DNA of 64,000 nucleotides from Danxiaibacter sp048498555 (GTDB lineage: Bacteria > Bacteroidota > Bacteroidia > Chitinophagales > Chitinophagaceae). The position numbers were made by a program, and so were the translations under genes. The notes below the pieces were generated by a model. The model made no database searches, was not told the DNA's origin, and was given only the letters and a program-made list of their open reading frames with translations. The stretch spans positions 331,557 through 395,556 of the forward strand of contig JBEHXT010000005.1 in the NCBI GenBank assembly GCA_048498555.1. The letters are read 5' to 3'. The stretch's first letter is position 1; every line of letters starts with the position of its first letter. Shown piece by piece: positions 8,222 through 15,771 of this stretch.

Positions 8222-9388
8222 CTATAGATTAACGCTGAACCTATACTCGTTAGATGTGAACTTCGATCCGTCAGCCATACTTATTTCAAGCTGGGCAGTG
8301 TAACTTCCATTAGGCAGGTTGCTAGAGAGGTACACATAATTCACATCATGGTATATATGGTCTATCATCAATGAACTCATAACACTATTTGCTGCCTGTG
8401 CAGTACCTAAATCATGCGAAGTTTGATTGGCGATTGTCCGGTCTACGACATTAATTTTTTGAATAACAGTTCCAGCTTGTTTAATTGTAAGCGTCCTGTT
8501 TACAGGGATGGTTGGCAGGCCAAGGAAATATGGAACAGAGAATTGATTACCGGCAAAAAATCCGCGGATATTGGTTTGCTCGTATTGACGGCCCGGGCCA
8601 TAAAAAGTGTACGCTGAATCAATATATATTTTCGGATTGATTACTTCAAAGTAGGCAGTATCTCCTTGTGCAAGAGCAGCCGGATGGTTGTTGATAACAG
8701 CATTCAGCGAAGGGAAAACTTCTCCATTAAAAGTAGCGTAATAATTTTCATAAGGCTTGTTTGGATAAAGCCTCGGCATGTTTGCAGGAATCGTTATCTG
8801 CATCATTGAATCATTCAAAACATTGGCCGCTGCGCTTACTCCGCTGTTCGTGGTGCCCTGTTGAAAGAATGTCACTGAAACTTCTTTTCCTGAAAAACCC
8901 TTTCCGTAAATGGTTTGTTTGCCATTTTCAATAGAGAGTACATACATCGACGATTCTGATTTAAAATCCTCCGGCGCAGCCTGCCCTATTCCATACATTC
9001 TTTTATAATTGATAATAAAGCTCTTAGTTGTGAAGGTGATGGTATTAACTTCTTTGCTATTCTTTCCACTAAAAAAGAGAAGCTTAGCCTCGTAGTTTGT
9101 ATTTGAAGCAAGATTGCTGGCTTTTACAGACTGAGCGTTTACACTTAATGTATCCCATTTAGCACCATTCGCTTTTCGCAAGCAAATAACTGCAGGATAT
9201 CCTTCATTAATATATAGCTGGCTAATGGAAAATTCAGCTTTATCAAAAGAAACGGAGGCTAATGAAAGCTGGTTTGCAGAAGCTTTTGCATTTAAATCGG
9301 ACAAATCTTCGGAACTATTTTTCTTACAACTGAAGGCAATCAATAAACAAATACAACCAATGAATAACTGAACAGTACTCTTTTTCAT
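8222..9388 (-). CDS. Lipoprotein with possible IPT/TIG-like domain
   Basis: About 388 residues from the chosen ATG at 9388 (MKKSTVQLF). The frame is open to 9421, but only the later start gives a compact lipoprotein signal ending LIAFSC. The Cys is followed by KKNSSEDLSD, as in exported lipoproteins. The middle part (YGKGFSGKEVSVTFFQQG and after) resembles an IPT/TIG immunoglobulin-like strand pattern, preceded by a segment (ASNTNYEAKLLFFSGKNSKE) like a fibronectin-type repeat. No catalytic motif. Likely an outer-membrane surface lipoprotein of unknown function. Confidence 0.7.
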   Translation of the reverse strand: MKKSTVQLFIGCICLLIAFSCKKNSSEDLSDLNAKASANQLSLASVSFDKAEFSISQLYINEGYPAVICLRKANGAKWDTLSVNAQSVKASNLASNTNYEAKLLFFSGKNSKEVNTITFTTKSFIINYKRMYGIGQAAPEDFKSESSMYVLSIENGKQTIYGKGFSGKEVSVTFFQQGTTNSGVSAAANVLNDSMMQITIPANMPRLYPNKPYENYYATFNGEVFPSLNAVINNHPAALAQGDTAYFEVINPKIYIDSAYTFYGPGRQYEQTNIRGFFAGNQFSVPYFLGLPTIPVNRTLTIKQAGTVIQKINVVDRTIANQTSHDLGTAQAANSVMSSLMIDHIYHDVNYVYLSSNLPNGSYTAQLEISMADGSKFTSNEYRFSVNL

Positions 9389-9479
9389 AGACGAATTTTC
9401 TGCAAAGCTATTCACAGGCAAAATCGTGCTTTGCTCGAATTCGTCATATTTTCACCCCTGAACACCTGAAATTTTCACG

Positions 9480-10502
9480 CTATTTTTCCAACAGCTGCTT
9501 GCATATACGTTGCGTAGTTTGTGAGATTGGTGTGTAGGAAAACCCTGGCAGGAACTTCAACAACTTGGTATTGTTGTAATACACTTTTGATTGCGCGGTA
9601 TTCGCTGTTTCTTTTGTAATCATTGGATCTTTGCCTGTAAAAAAACTCTTCACTGCTTCCAGCCGCCAAACGGTAGCTGCAATAAGAGGAGTTACCTTTT
9701 TGTGCGGAGCCTTTTTTCCGAAACCTGCTGCTATAGAAGTAAACAAATCTTTGTAGGAAATATTTTCGGCGCTTACGATAAAACGTTGCGCGGTTATATT
9801 GCTCGCCATCAACAGTATCATCGCTTTTGCAACATCCTGCACATCAACAAAACCATTAACGCCTTCCGAGTACCAGGGAAACTCTTTGTAAATACTTTTA
9901 AACAGTTCGGAAGAACCTTTATTCCAGTCGCCTGCACCTAGGATTACTGTCGGGTTTACGATTACAGCATCCAACCCTTCTCCCGTTCCCCTCCACACAT
10001 GCATTTCAGCCTGGAATTTGCTTTTTGCATACTCCGAGTTATGCATGTGATCATCCCATTTCAACTCTTCATTTACATGCTCCTGCCCTTTCTTTCTGCC
10101 AATAGCAGCAACTGAACTCACATACACAAGTTTGCGGATGTTATGTTCAATACATGCGTTCACCACATTTTCTGTTCCGTCTATATTGGTTTGGTGAATG
10201 AGTTTTTTTCTTTTTGGGCTAAAAGATACAATAGCGGCGCAGTGATATACTTCCGATACGCCATTCATCGCTTCATCTAATTCAATCACATCCAGTATAT
10301 CAGCGCGTACCCATTCTACTCCTGATAAATTCACCTGGGGCTTTGAGCGATGGTACAACGCCCTTACACGTTTTCCCATTCCTGAAAGCTGTTGGACAAG
10401 GTGTAAGCCAACAAGCCCATTCGCTCCTGTAACCAGAACAAGGCCTCCATTGTGATCACTAGCCGATGCTGGCTCTTTATCGATCTGATTTACAGCTTCC
10501 AT
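9480..10502 (-). CDS. NAD-dependent epimerase/dehydratase family protein (extended SDR)
   Basis: A 340-residue Rossmann-fold protein of the extended short-chain dehydrogenase type. The cofactor loop GANGLVGLHLV is near residue 27. Active-site YAKSKFQAE gives the YxxxK pair, after VYVSSVAAIG. Sequence flavour (EVYHCAAIVSF, VIVNPTVILGAGDW) fits the dihydroflavonol-reductase/3-beta-hydroxysteroid-dehydrogenase-like group, whose bacterial substrates are mostly unknown. It is divergent from the MerR-type gene and sits downstream of nothing obvious, so its pathway cannot be told from context. Confidence 0.88.
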   Translation of the reverse strand: MEAVNQIDKEPASASDHNGGLVLVTGANGLVGLHLVQQLSGMGKRVRALYHRSKPQVNLSGVEWVRADILDVIELDEAMNGVSEVYHCAAIVSFSPKRKKLIHQTNIDGTENVVNACIEHNIRKLVYVSSVAAIGRKKGQEHVNEELKWDDHMHNSEYAKSKFQAEMHVWRGTGEGLDAVIVNPTVILGAGDWNKGSSELFKSIYKEFPWYSEGVNGFVDVQDVAKAMILLMASNITAQRFIVSAENISYKDLFTSIAAGFGKKAPHKKVTPLIAATVWRLEAVKSFFTGKDPMITKETANTAQSKVYYNNTKLLKFLPGFSYTPISQTTQRICKQLLEK

Positions 10503-10731
10503 TGAGCGTATCTGTTATCTTTTCCGTGGTGTATGATAAATATTTGGCAAACATACGTTTTATCTTTTGCCGCATTTCCTTTGAGGCTTGATTTTTGTCA
10601 GCAAACCGCGAATGTTTTGCACACCTTACACAGGCAATTGAGTAACGCATTGAAACGAATGTTTACTTACATCTTTTCCACCAATTACCTAAAAGATGTG
10701 TTTGCAAGACAATGAATCCTAATTTTACAGT

Positions 10732-11793
10732 ATGGCAACGCAACTGGATCTATTCGGCATGTTTGGCGCACCTGTACAGGAGGAGAAAAAGAACACTGAG
10801 CAGGTAATTGCCCCGGCGACTACAGCGCCGGAAGAAATTCTCGTTGAAGAAAATGCTGAAACGGAAGAGCCAGTTTTGCCAGTGGAAGAAATATTGCCGT
10901 TAGAGAGAGCCATTCTTGAAGCGTCTGCCGTTATTCCTGAAAAAAAAGACGAACCTGTAGCGGAAGTTGAAAATAGATCCGCCGTTGTTTTTTCTGACCA
11001 CAAGATTGCGGTTAAAATCAAACTAAAACCAAAGCCCGTTGAAACAGTTGCAGAGGCTGTTATTGATCAAAAAAAAGATATAGTAGTTGTAGCAGAAACA
11101 AATACTATTGCAACTCCGCCAATCGAGAATGCAGCAATTGAAGCAGATGTCGTTTCTGACGAAATTACAACCAAAATTATTTTAGCAGAAGACGAGACTA
11201 AGGCAAACATTGAAAGTTATCCTGGTGAGATTGTGATTGCTAAAATTTCGAAAGAAAAAAGGGAACAGGAAACGTTGCGGGAAAAAGAAGTTGTTGTTAT
11301 TGATGATCTGTTTTCCGCACATCCCGCTGCATTAAAATCAGCAGAACCAAAGGCGAGCACAAAAAAATATGTTCAGGCCGAATTACCTGTCGTAAAAAAA
11401 CGAGGCAGGAAATCATTTAAAGAGATTGACGCTGAAGTAAGCCTGGTAAGCGTTCCAGAGGATGAGGAACTTTTTCAGAAACAATATTATGCCATCAGCC
11501 AGGTGGCAAAATGGTTTAATGTAAACACCTCGCTATTACGTTACTGGGAGAATGAATTTGATGTATTAAAGCCACGCAAGAACCGCAAAGGAGATCGTCT
11601 TTTCAGGCCTGAGGACATCAAAAACCTGCAGGTAATCTACTACCTTTTGCGGCAAAGAAAATTTTCCATAGAAGGCGCGAAAAAATACCTGAAAGAAAAT
11701 AAAAAAAGTGCCGACACAAATATTCAGTTAATACAATCACTCACAAAACTTAAAGGCTTTTTGCTTGAGCTGAAAGCCAATCTTGGTTCATAA
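10732..11793 (+). CDS. MerR-family transcriptional regulator with long acidic N-terminus
   Basis: A 353-residue protein in which the first about 240 residues are low-complexity and rich in Glu, Val, Ala and Lys, with no recognisable fold. The C-terminal part holds a MerR-type winged helix-turn-helix: YYAISQVAKWFNVNTSLLRYWE, then RKGDRLFRPEDIKNLQVIYYLLRQRKFSIEGAKKYL. No metal-binding Cys is seen in that domain. The order (disordered region first, HTH last) is unusual for MerR proteins. The stop codon overlaps the start of the next gene (TAATG), so the two are translationally coupled. Confidence 0.85.
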   Translation: MATQLDLFGMFGAPVQEEKKNTEQVIAPATTAPEEILVEENAETEEPVLPVEEILPLERAILEASAVIPEKKDEPVAEVENRSAVVFSDHKIAVKIKLKPKPVETVAEAVIDQKKDIVVVAETNTIATPPIENAAIEADVVSDEITTKIILAEDETKANIESYPGEIVIAKISKEKREQETLREKEVVVIDDLFSAHPAALKSAEPKASTKKYVQAELPVVKKRGRKSFKEIDAEVSLVSVPEDEELFQKQYYAISQVAKWFNVNTSLLRYWENEFDVLKPRKNRKGDRLFRPEDIKNLQVIYYLLRQRKFSIEGAKKYLKENKKSADTNIQLIQSLTKLKGFLLELKANLGS

Positions 11794-12344
11794 TGAAAAT
11801 ATATATATCCCCCTTGTTGTTATCAGCAATGTTCTTTTTCTCTTGCAAAACATCTCAGCCTTCTTTGGCAGCTGCAGCTGGCAGTAATACTTATGAAATC
11901 ATTAAAGACAGTGAAACAAAAGTATTGCGTGGCATTATTCACCGCAGTGATTTGGAAAACGATACAGCTTTTACCTGGTTTAAACGAAACATGCAATACG
12001 GAACGGCTGATGCTGCCGCTATTGAAGCATTACAGAAGAATGCAAAGTCTGTTCGCATGGTTGTTTTTTGCGGTACGTGGTGCCACGACTCACAAAACCT
12101 CCTTCCTGTTTTTTATAGAATGGTAGATAAGGCCGGTTTCCCGGATTCATCTATACTTTTAGTTGCCGTAGACCGGAACAAAACAACAGCCAATCATCTT
12201 GAAAAAACATATAACGTTACAAATGTTCCTACGTTCATCGTTATGAAAAACGGCAAAGAAGCAGGCCGTGTTGTTGAATATGGCAAGGAAGAACAGATTG
12301 ACAAGGAGATTGGAGAGATTGTTGGGGGAGCGAGCGGCCTTTAG
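11793..12344 (+). CDS. Thioredoxin-like lipoprotein with monothiol motif
   Basis: A 183-residue protein with a lipoprotein signal ending MFFFSC (Cys about 18) and a thioredoxin fold. The active-site region is FCGTWCHDSQNLLP, where the second Cys of CxxC is replaced by Ser (CHDS); the cis-proline strand NVPTFIVMKNGKEAGRVVEYG is present. A monothiol site argues against ordinary disulfide reduction and for a binding or specialised redox role. Overlap with the MerR-type gene (TAATG) marks a two-gene operon. The stop codon is directly followed by a GTGAAAGG-word repeat. Confidence 0.85.
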   Translation: MKIYISPLLLSAMFFFSCKTSQPSLAAAAGSNTYEIIKDSETKVLRGIIHRSDLENDTAFTWFKRNMQYGTADAAAIEALQKNAKSVRMVVFCGTWCHDSQNLLPVFYRMVDKAGFPDSSILLVAVDRNKTTANHLEKTYNVTNVPTFIVMKNGKEAGRVVEYGKEEQIDKEIGEIVGGASGL

Positions 12345-12957
12345 TGAAAGGTGGAAGCTATCAAAAGTGAATGGTCAATAGTCAATAGTGAAAGGTGGAA
12401 GTTGTTAATTCTTTGCGAAGCAGGTTCAGCTTGCGATCACCTCAATGTCTTATCGACGCTGTACCAGTTTATGTAGCCGACCTTGCATCGTTACCTCGAC
12501 TTGGGGATTTAGGTAAGACAATCAAAGGAGATGACAGCGTATGGAATTTAATGCTCTTCGAAGCTTCCAAGCTTCGAAGTATTATTTTATCGCTTGCAGC
12601 AATTTTTGATCAAAAGTGAATCGTCCGGAGACGATAGAGTAAGCCTGCAGCGTCTGGAGGCTTAGCAGAGCAAAAAACGCGAACATTAAAATCTGTCATT
12701 GGCACGACACGAGAGGTCTATTAAATACTTGGCTGTTGAATGGCGGGAGATGTCCCCTCGCGTCGACGTTCAATCTTGATCAATCTAACTAAAAGCAATC
12801 AAATAAACATTTTCGTCTCAACTAAACGCCATTGAATTTTCAATAGTAATAGTCAAGAGCCAACCGCGCAAATAAGCTGCTACATAAAAAACAACAGTTT
12901 GCACATTTCACTATTCACTATTGACCATTCACCCTGCACTATTCACTTTTAGCTATC
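12344..12957. repeat. Inverted GTGAATAGTGAAAGG-word arms spanning a 590-base spacer
   Basis: The left arm (12344-12401) starts at the thioredoxin-like stop codon. The right arm (12901-12957) is its reverse complement in words (GTGAATGGTCAATAGT is shared) and includes the stop codon and last six codons of the convergent MscS gene. The 500 bases between hold no credible gene. They contain a perfect palindrome CTTCGAAGCTT/AAGCTTCGAAG (12556-12579) and one dispersed element copy (12743-12776). A 74-codon frame at 12395-12619 begins inside the arm and looks spurious. Confidence 0.75.
12743..12776. repeat. Dispersed element copy (GGGAGATGTC...TCGACGT)
   Basis: One of three related copies in the window (also 951-984 in opposite orientation, and 61769-61806). 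All share GGGAGAT, a C/T-rich middle and TCGACRTGACG-like sequence. Confidence 0.55.
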
Positions 12958-14060
12958 GCCCGTTCACTACCATTTCCTCCCTCAATACTTATCCGCGTAT
13001 TGGCCGCTGCAAGTTCTATGTTGGCTTGTTTAAGCAGGTTAATGATCTGCATGTTAATGTCCTCGCGAAGAAGGTTGAATTCCGCCGGAGTTTGATGCAT
13101 GGATGTATAATACTCAATTGTAATGATGTGTGCGTTTTTTCCGGTATCGCTCAGAAACACCGTGCTTGCTTCAATTACATCTTTTCGAAGAAGTGTTTTT
13201 ATAACATTGATCAGCCCCTTCAGTTCCTCTGGCGATGCTGCAAGATCAACCTCCAGCCTTACATCTACACGGCGCTGCCGCCTTAAGGTAATATTGTCCA
13301 GGATAGTGTCAACCATCTGTTTATTCGGGACAGTAATAAACGTTTTTTGTTCTGTTCTAATTCGAGTGCTTCTTAAACCTATCTTCTCAACAGTTCCTGT
13401 AAAACTTGAAACCTTAACGGTGTCACCGACCATAAATGGTTTATCGAAGAATATAACAAAAGACGCAATCAGGTTTTCAAGGCTTTCACGTAGCGACAGC
13501 GCAATTGCTGCACCAACGATACTTAAGCCAGTGAGCAGGTTATTGATATCATAATGGAAGGAAAATTTGAGGATGAGCAATATTCCCAGGATAATTAATA
13601 TCACACGAAAAAAATCCCTGAAGAAAATGATGAGCTGATTATCTGACTGATCTGAAGTTTGATTTGCTTTTTGTTCCAGGATGAGTGCAATAAACTGCAT
13701 CACTTTTGTGCAAAGCCTTATAAATACAACGATGAGCGCAGCTTTGCTAATAGAATCAACGATCTCTTTTAAACTTACCTTGTAGATGTTGAAATCCAAA
13801 ACCTGCGGAAAGGTCAACTTGTCTAACGTGATAAAAATGATGTTAAGCATAAAGAACCATTCCAGTGGTTTAATTACCAGGTCGAGGAATGGCTGACGAT
13901 AAAACGACGTGTCGATTTTTGAAAAGATGCGTAAAACCAATCTTGCAAGATACTTGGAGATCACCCTTTTCACAAAGAATGCAAATAGTATAACGCCAAA
14001 AACATACAGGTAAAGCTGTATCGTATTATTTAGAATTTCTTGTTGTAATAAGTTCTTCAT
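12939..14060 (-). CDS. Mechanosensitive ion channel family protein (MscS type)
   Basis: A 373-residue inner-membrane protein of the small-conductance mechanosensitive channel family, which opens under membrane tension to release solutes. Four hydrophobic segments precede the pore-lining helix region (LTGLSIVGAAIALSLRESLENLIASFVIFF, about 180-210). The conserved beta domain follows (FMVGDTVKVSSFTGTVEKIGLRSTRIRT, PNKQMVDTILDN). The last codons (AIAKSE and stop) lie inside the right arm of the flanking repeat, so the C-terminus appears to have been supplied by the repeat. Confidence 0.92.
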   Translation of the reverse strand: MKNLLQQEILNNTIQLYLYVFGVILFAFFVKRVISKYLARLVLRIFSKIDTSFYRQPFLDLVIKPLEWFFMLNIIFITLDKLTFPQVLDFNIYKVSLKEIVDSISKAALIVVFIRLCTKVMQFIALILEQKANQTSDQSDNQLIIFFRDFFRVILIILGILLILKFSFHYDINNLLTGLSIVGAAIALSLRESLENLIASFVIFFDKPFMVGDTVKVSSFTGTVEKIGLRSTRIRTEQKTFITVPNKQMVDTILDNITLRRQRRVDVRLEVDLAASPEELKGLINVIKTLLRKDVIEASTVFLSDTGKNAHIITIEYYTSMHQTPAEFNLLREDINMQIINLLKQANIELAAANTRISIEGGNGSERAIAKSE

Positions 14061-14073
14061 TTCTCTTTGCTAA

Positions 14074-14192
14074 TTGATAATTGACAATGGAAAATTGACA
14101 ATTAAAGATGCCCGCCATACCCCTCTTTTTGAAGAGCTAAAACGGATAAACGCATCTGCACCTTTTACTATTCACCATTGACTATTCACGCC
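14074..14192. repeat. Word repeats between MscS and lpxH genes
   Basis: Two different word families border this short spacer: AATTGACAATT-type words at about 14074-14103, next to the MscS start, and TATTCACCATTGACTATTCAC words at about 14167-14191, next to the lpxH stop. They are not reverse complements of each other. Confidence 0.55.
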
Positions 14193-14194
14193 CT

Positions 14195-14965
14195 TTAATC
14201 CTTCCATTCTTTCAACTTAACATCTGTCCCGTCAAATTCAGCGTAGGTAAAATAATTGATCCAGTCGCCGAGATTTATATACTTACTATGATTGTTCAAA
14301 TTAATATCAAGAGGAAGATGCCTGTGGCCAAAAATAAAGTAATCGAAATGTTCTTTCGCCAAAACTTCCTTACTGTAAATAACAAGCCATTCGTTGTCTT
14401 CTCCAAGAAAAATAGCATCGGCATTGCCGGTTTTAGCCCTGCTTTTCCGACTGAAATAATTAGCGAGGCCTATGCCCCATGTTGGGTGCAACTGGCCAAA
14501 CAGCCATTGGCAAAACCTGTTGCGAAAGATCTTTTTAATGAACTTGTATCCGTGATCGCCGGGGCCTAAACCATCACCATGGCCGATATAAAATTTCTTT
14601 CCGTTCCACTCAAATGTTTTCGGTTCAGCGTATACCGGAATGTGCAGTTCTTTCTCGAAATACCCGCTCATCCACATGTCATGATTACCCAGGAAGAAGT
14701 GAATGGCAATGCCGCTGTCCGTTAATTCAGCCAGCTTTCCCAATAACCTTACATAACCTTTTGGAACAACTTCTCTGTACTCGTACCAAAAATCAAAAAT
14801 GTCTCCGACAATAAAAATCTCTGCTGCATCGTGCTTGATTGAATCAAGAAACCTGACAACTTTTTTTTCCCGCACCAGGCTGCTTTGATAGTCCGGAGCT
14901 CCAAGATGGAAATCAGAAAGAAAATAGACCTTTTTTCCAGGGCTGATATGTTGACTTTGTGCCAT
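14195..14965 (-). CDS. lpxH: UDP-2,3-diacylglucosamine diphosphatase
   Basis: A 256-residue calcineurin-like phosphoesterase that hydrolyses UDP-2,3-diacylglucosamine to lipid X and UMP at the inner membrane, a step of lipid A synthesis. The metal-binding set is complete: SDFHLGAPD, GDIFDFWYEY, LGNHDMW, GHGDG and FGHRHLP. Length and motif order match LpxH rather than LpxI or LpxG. It follows the LUD gene on the same strand but is separated by 165 bases of repeat, so separate transcription is likely. Confidence 0.92.
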   Translation of the reverse strand: MAQSQHISPGKKVYFLSDFHLGAPDYQSSLVREKKVVRFLDSIKHDAAEIFIVGDIFDFWYEYREVVPKGYVRLLGKLAELTDSGIAIHFFLGNHDMWMSGYFEKELHIPVYAEPKTFEWNGKKFYIGHGDGLGPGDHGYKFIKKIFRNRFCQWLFGQLHPTWGIGLANYFSRKSRAKTGNADAIFLGEDNEWLVIYSKEVLAKEHFDYFIFGHRHLPLDINLNNHSKYINLGDWINYFTYAEFDGTDVKLKEWKD

Positions 14966-14967
14966 TC

Positions 14968-15126
14968 GAAGTTGTAAGTTATAAGTTTTACGTTGTACGT
15001 TTAAGCCCTTGGGTAAGTTTTAAGTTATAAGTTTTACGTTGTACGTTTAAGCCCTGGAAATTACAAGAGCACACTTTTTACTCAGGACTCTTTTATAACG
15101 TATAACGTACCACGTATAACTTACCA
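14968..15126. repeat. TTATAAGTTTTACG-word arms, inverted, with a 34-base direct repeat
   Basis: The left part (14968-15057) contains a perfect 34-base direct repeat (14976-15009 and 15022-15055). The right part (about 15093-15126) carries the reverse-complement words (TATAACGTACCACGTATAAC), ending three bases from the LUD stop codon. The left part abuts the lpxH start codon. A related single arm occurs at 55147-55188. Confidence 0.78.
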
Positions 15127-15129
15127 CTC

Positions 15130-15762
15130 CTATCCTTCTATCATCAGGCAAAATACTTCCTTTGGGCCGTGGACGCCAACCACAAGGGTTTTCTCAATAT
15201 CGGCGGTCCTGCTGGGGCCACTAGCCAACGTAATAAGTGAAGGCAGTTTAGTGTGCATTTCTTTTACACCGCTCAGTGCATCTTTAATGTCGTATACCAG
15301 CTGGCTGGTGTAGGCAATACAAATATGTACGGGTGCATACACGCTTACGGTTCTGCCGCTTTGTTGTGCACTGCTCATGACAATGGTACCCGTGCGTGCA
15401 ATTAATTTTTCGCAAGTGGTGATGGATGCATCGCAACTGTACAAATCTGTAGTGTATTGAATATTCAGACCAGCTTGTTGCAGGTCATTTTTTAGCTGCT
15501 CTTCCCTGCAGTAGATCTTTGTCCATTTGCGGGTTGTAATAAGCGACTGAAGCTGTTGAACAGCCTCTTTTCTGTCAAGGCAAAATGAGAAACGCCCCTG
15601 CAGTTTAGAGAAATTTTCCGCAAACTCTACTTCCGGTTCTTGCTCACGCGGTTGAAAAACGCTGTCATTTCCTTCGCTTTGCGGAAACGGAACAGGCACT
15701 GGATTGCTCAGTGCCTGCCGTATTTTTTTCAGTATATTTTCTTTTGCTTTTGATATCTGCAT
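15130..15762 (-). CDS. LUD domain protein (LutC/YkgG-like)
   Basis: A 210-residue LUD-domain protein. In other bacteria LutC acts with LutA and LutB in L-lactate oxidation, but neither partner is adjacent here. Landmarks are the N-terminal helix (ENILKKIRQALSNP) and the C-terminal LUD core (CEKLIARTGTIVMSS, HICIAYTSQLVYDI, LITLASGPSRTADIEKTLVVGVHGPKE). The SGPSRTADIE stretch is diagnostic of the family. It begins 9 bases after the ftsH stop codon, so it is probably expressed with ftsH. A stand-alone role is unknown. Confidence 0.85.
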   Translation of the reverse strand: MQISKAKENILKKIRQALSNPVPVPFPQSEGNDSVFQPREQEPEVEFAENFSKLQGRFSFCLDRKEAVQQLQSLITTRKWTKIYCREEQLKNDLQQAGLNIQYTTDLYSCDASITTCEKLIARTGTIVMSSAQQSGRTVSVYAPVHICIAYTSQLVYDIKDALSGVKEMHTKLPSLITLASGPSRTADIEKTLVVGVHGPKEVFCLMIEG

Positions 15763-15771
15763 GTCACAAAA

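Noticed and set aside
12395..12619. 74-codon open frame between the thioredoxin-like and MscS genes
   Set aside because: It starts inside a repeat arm, contains a palindrome, and shows no protein family features.
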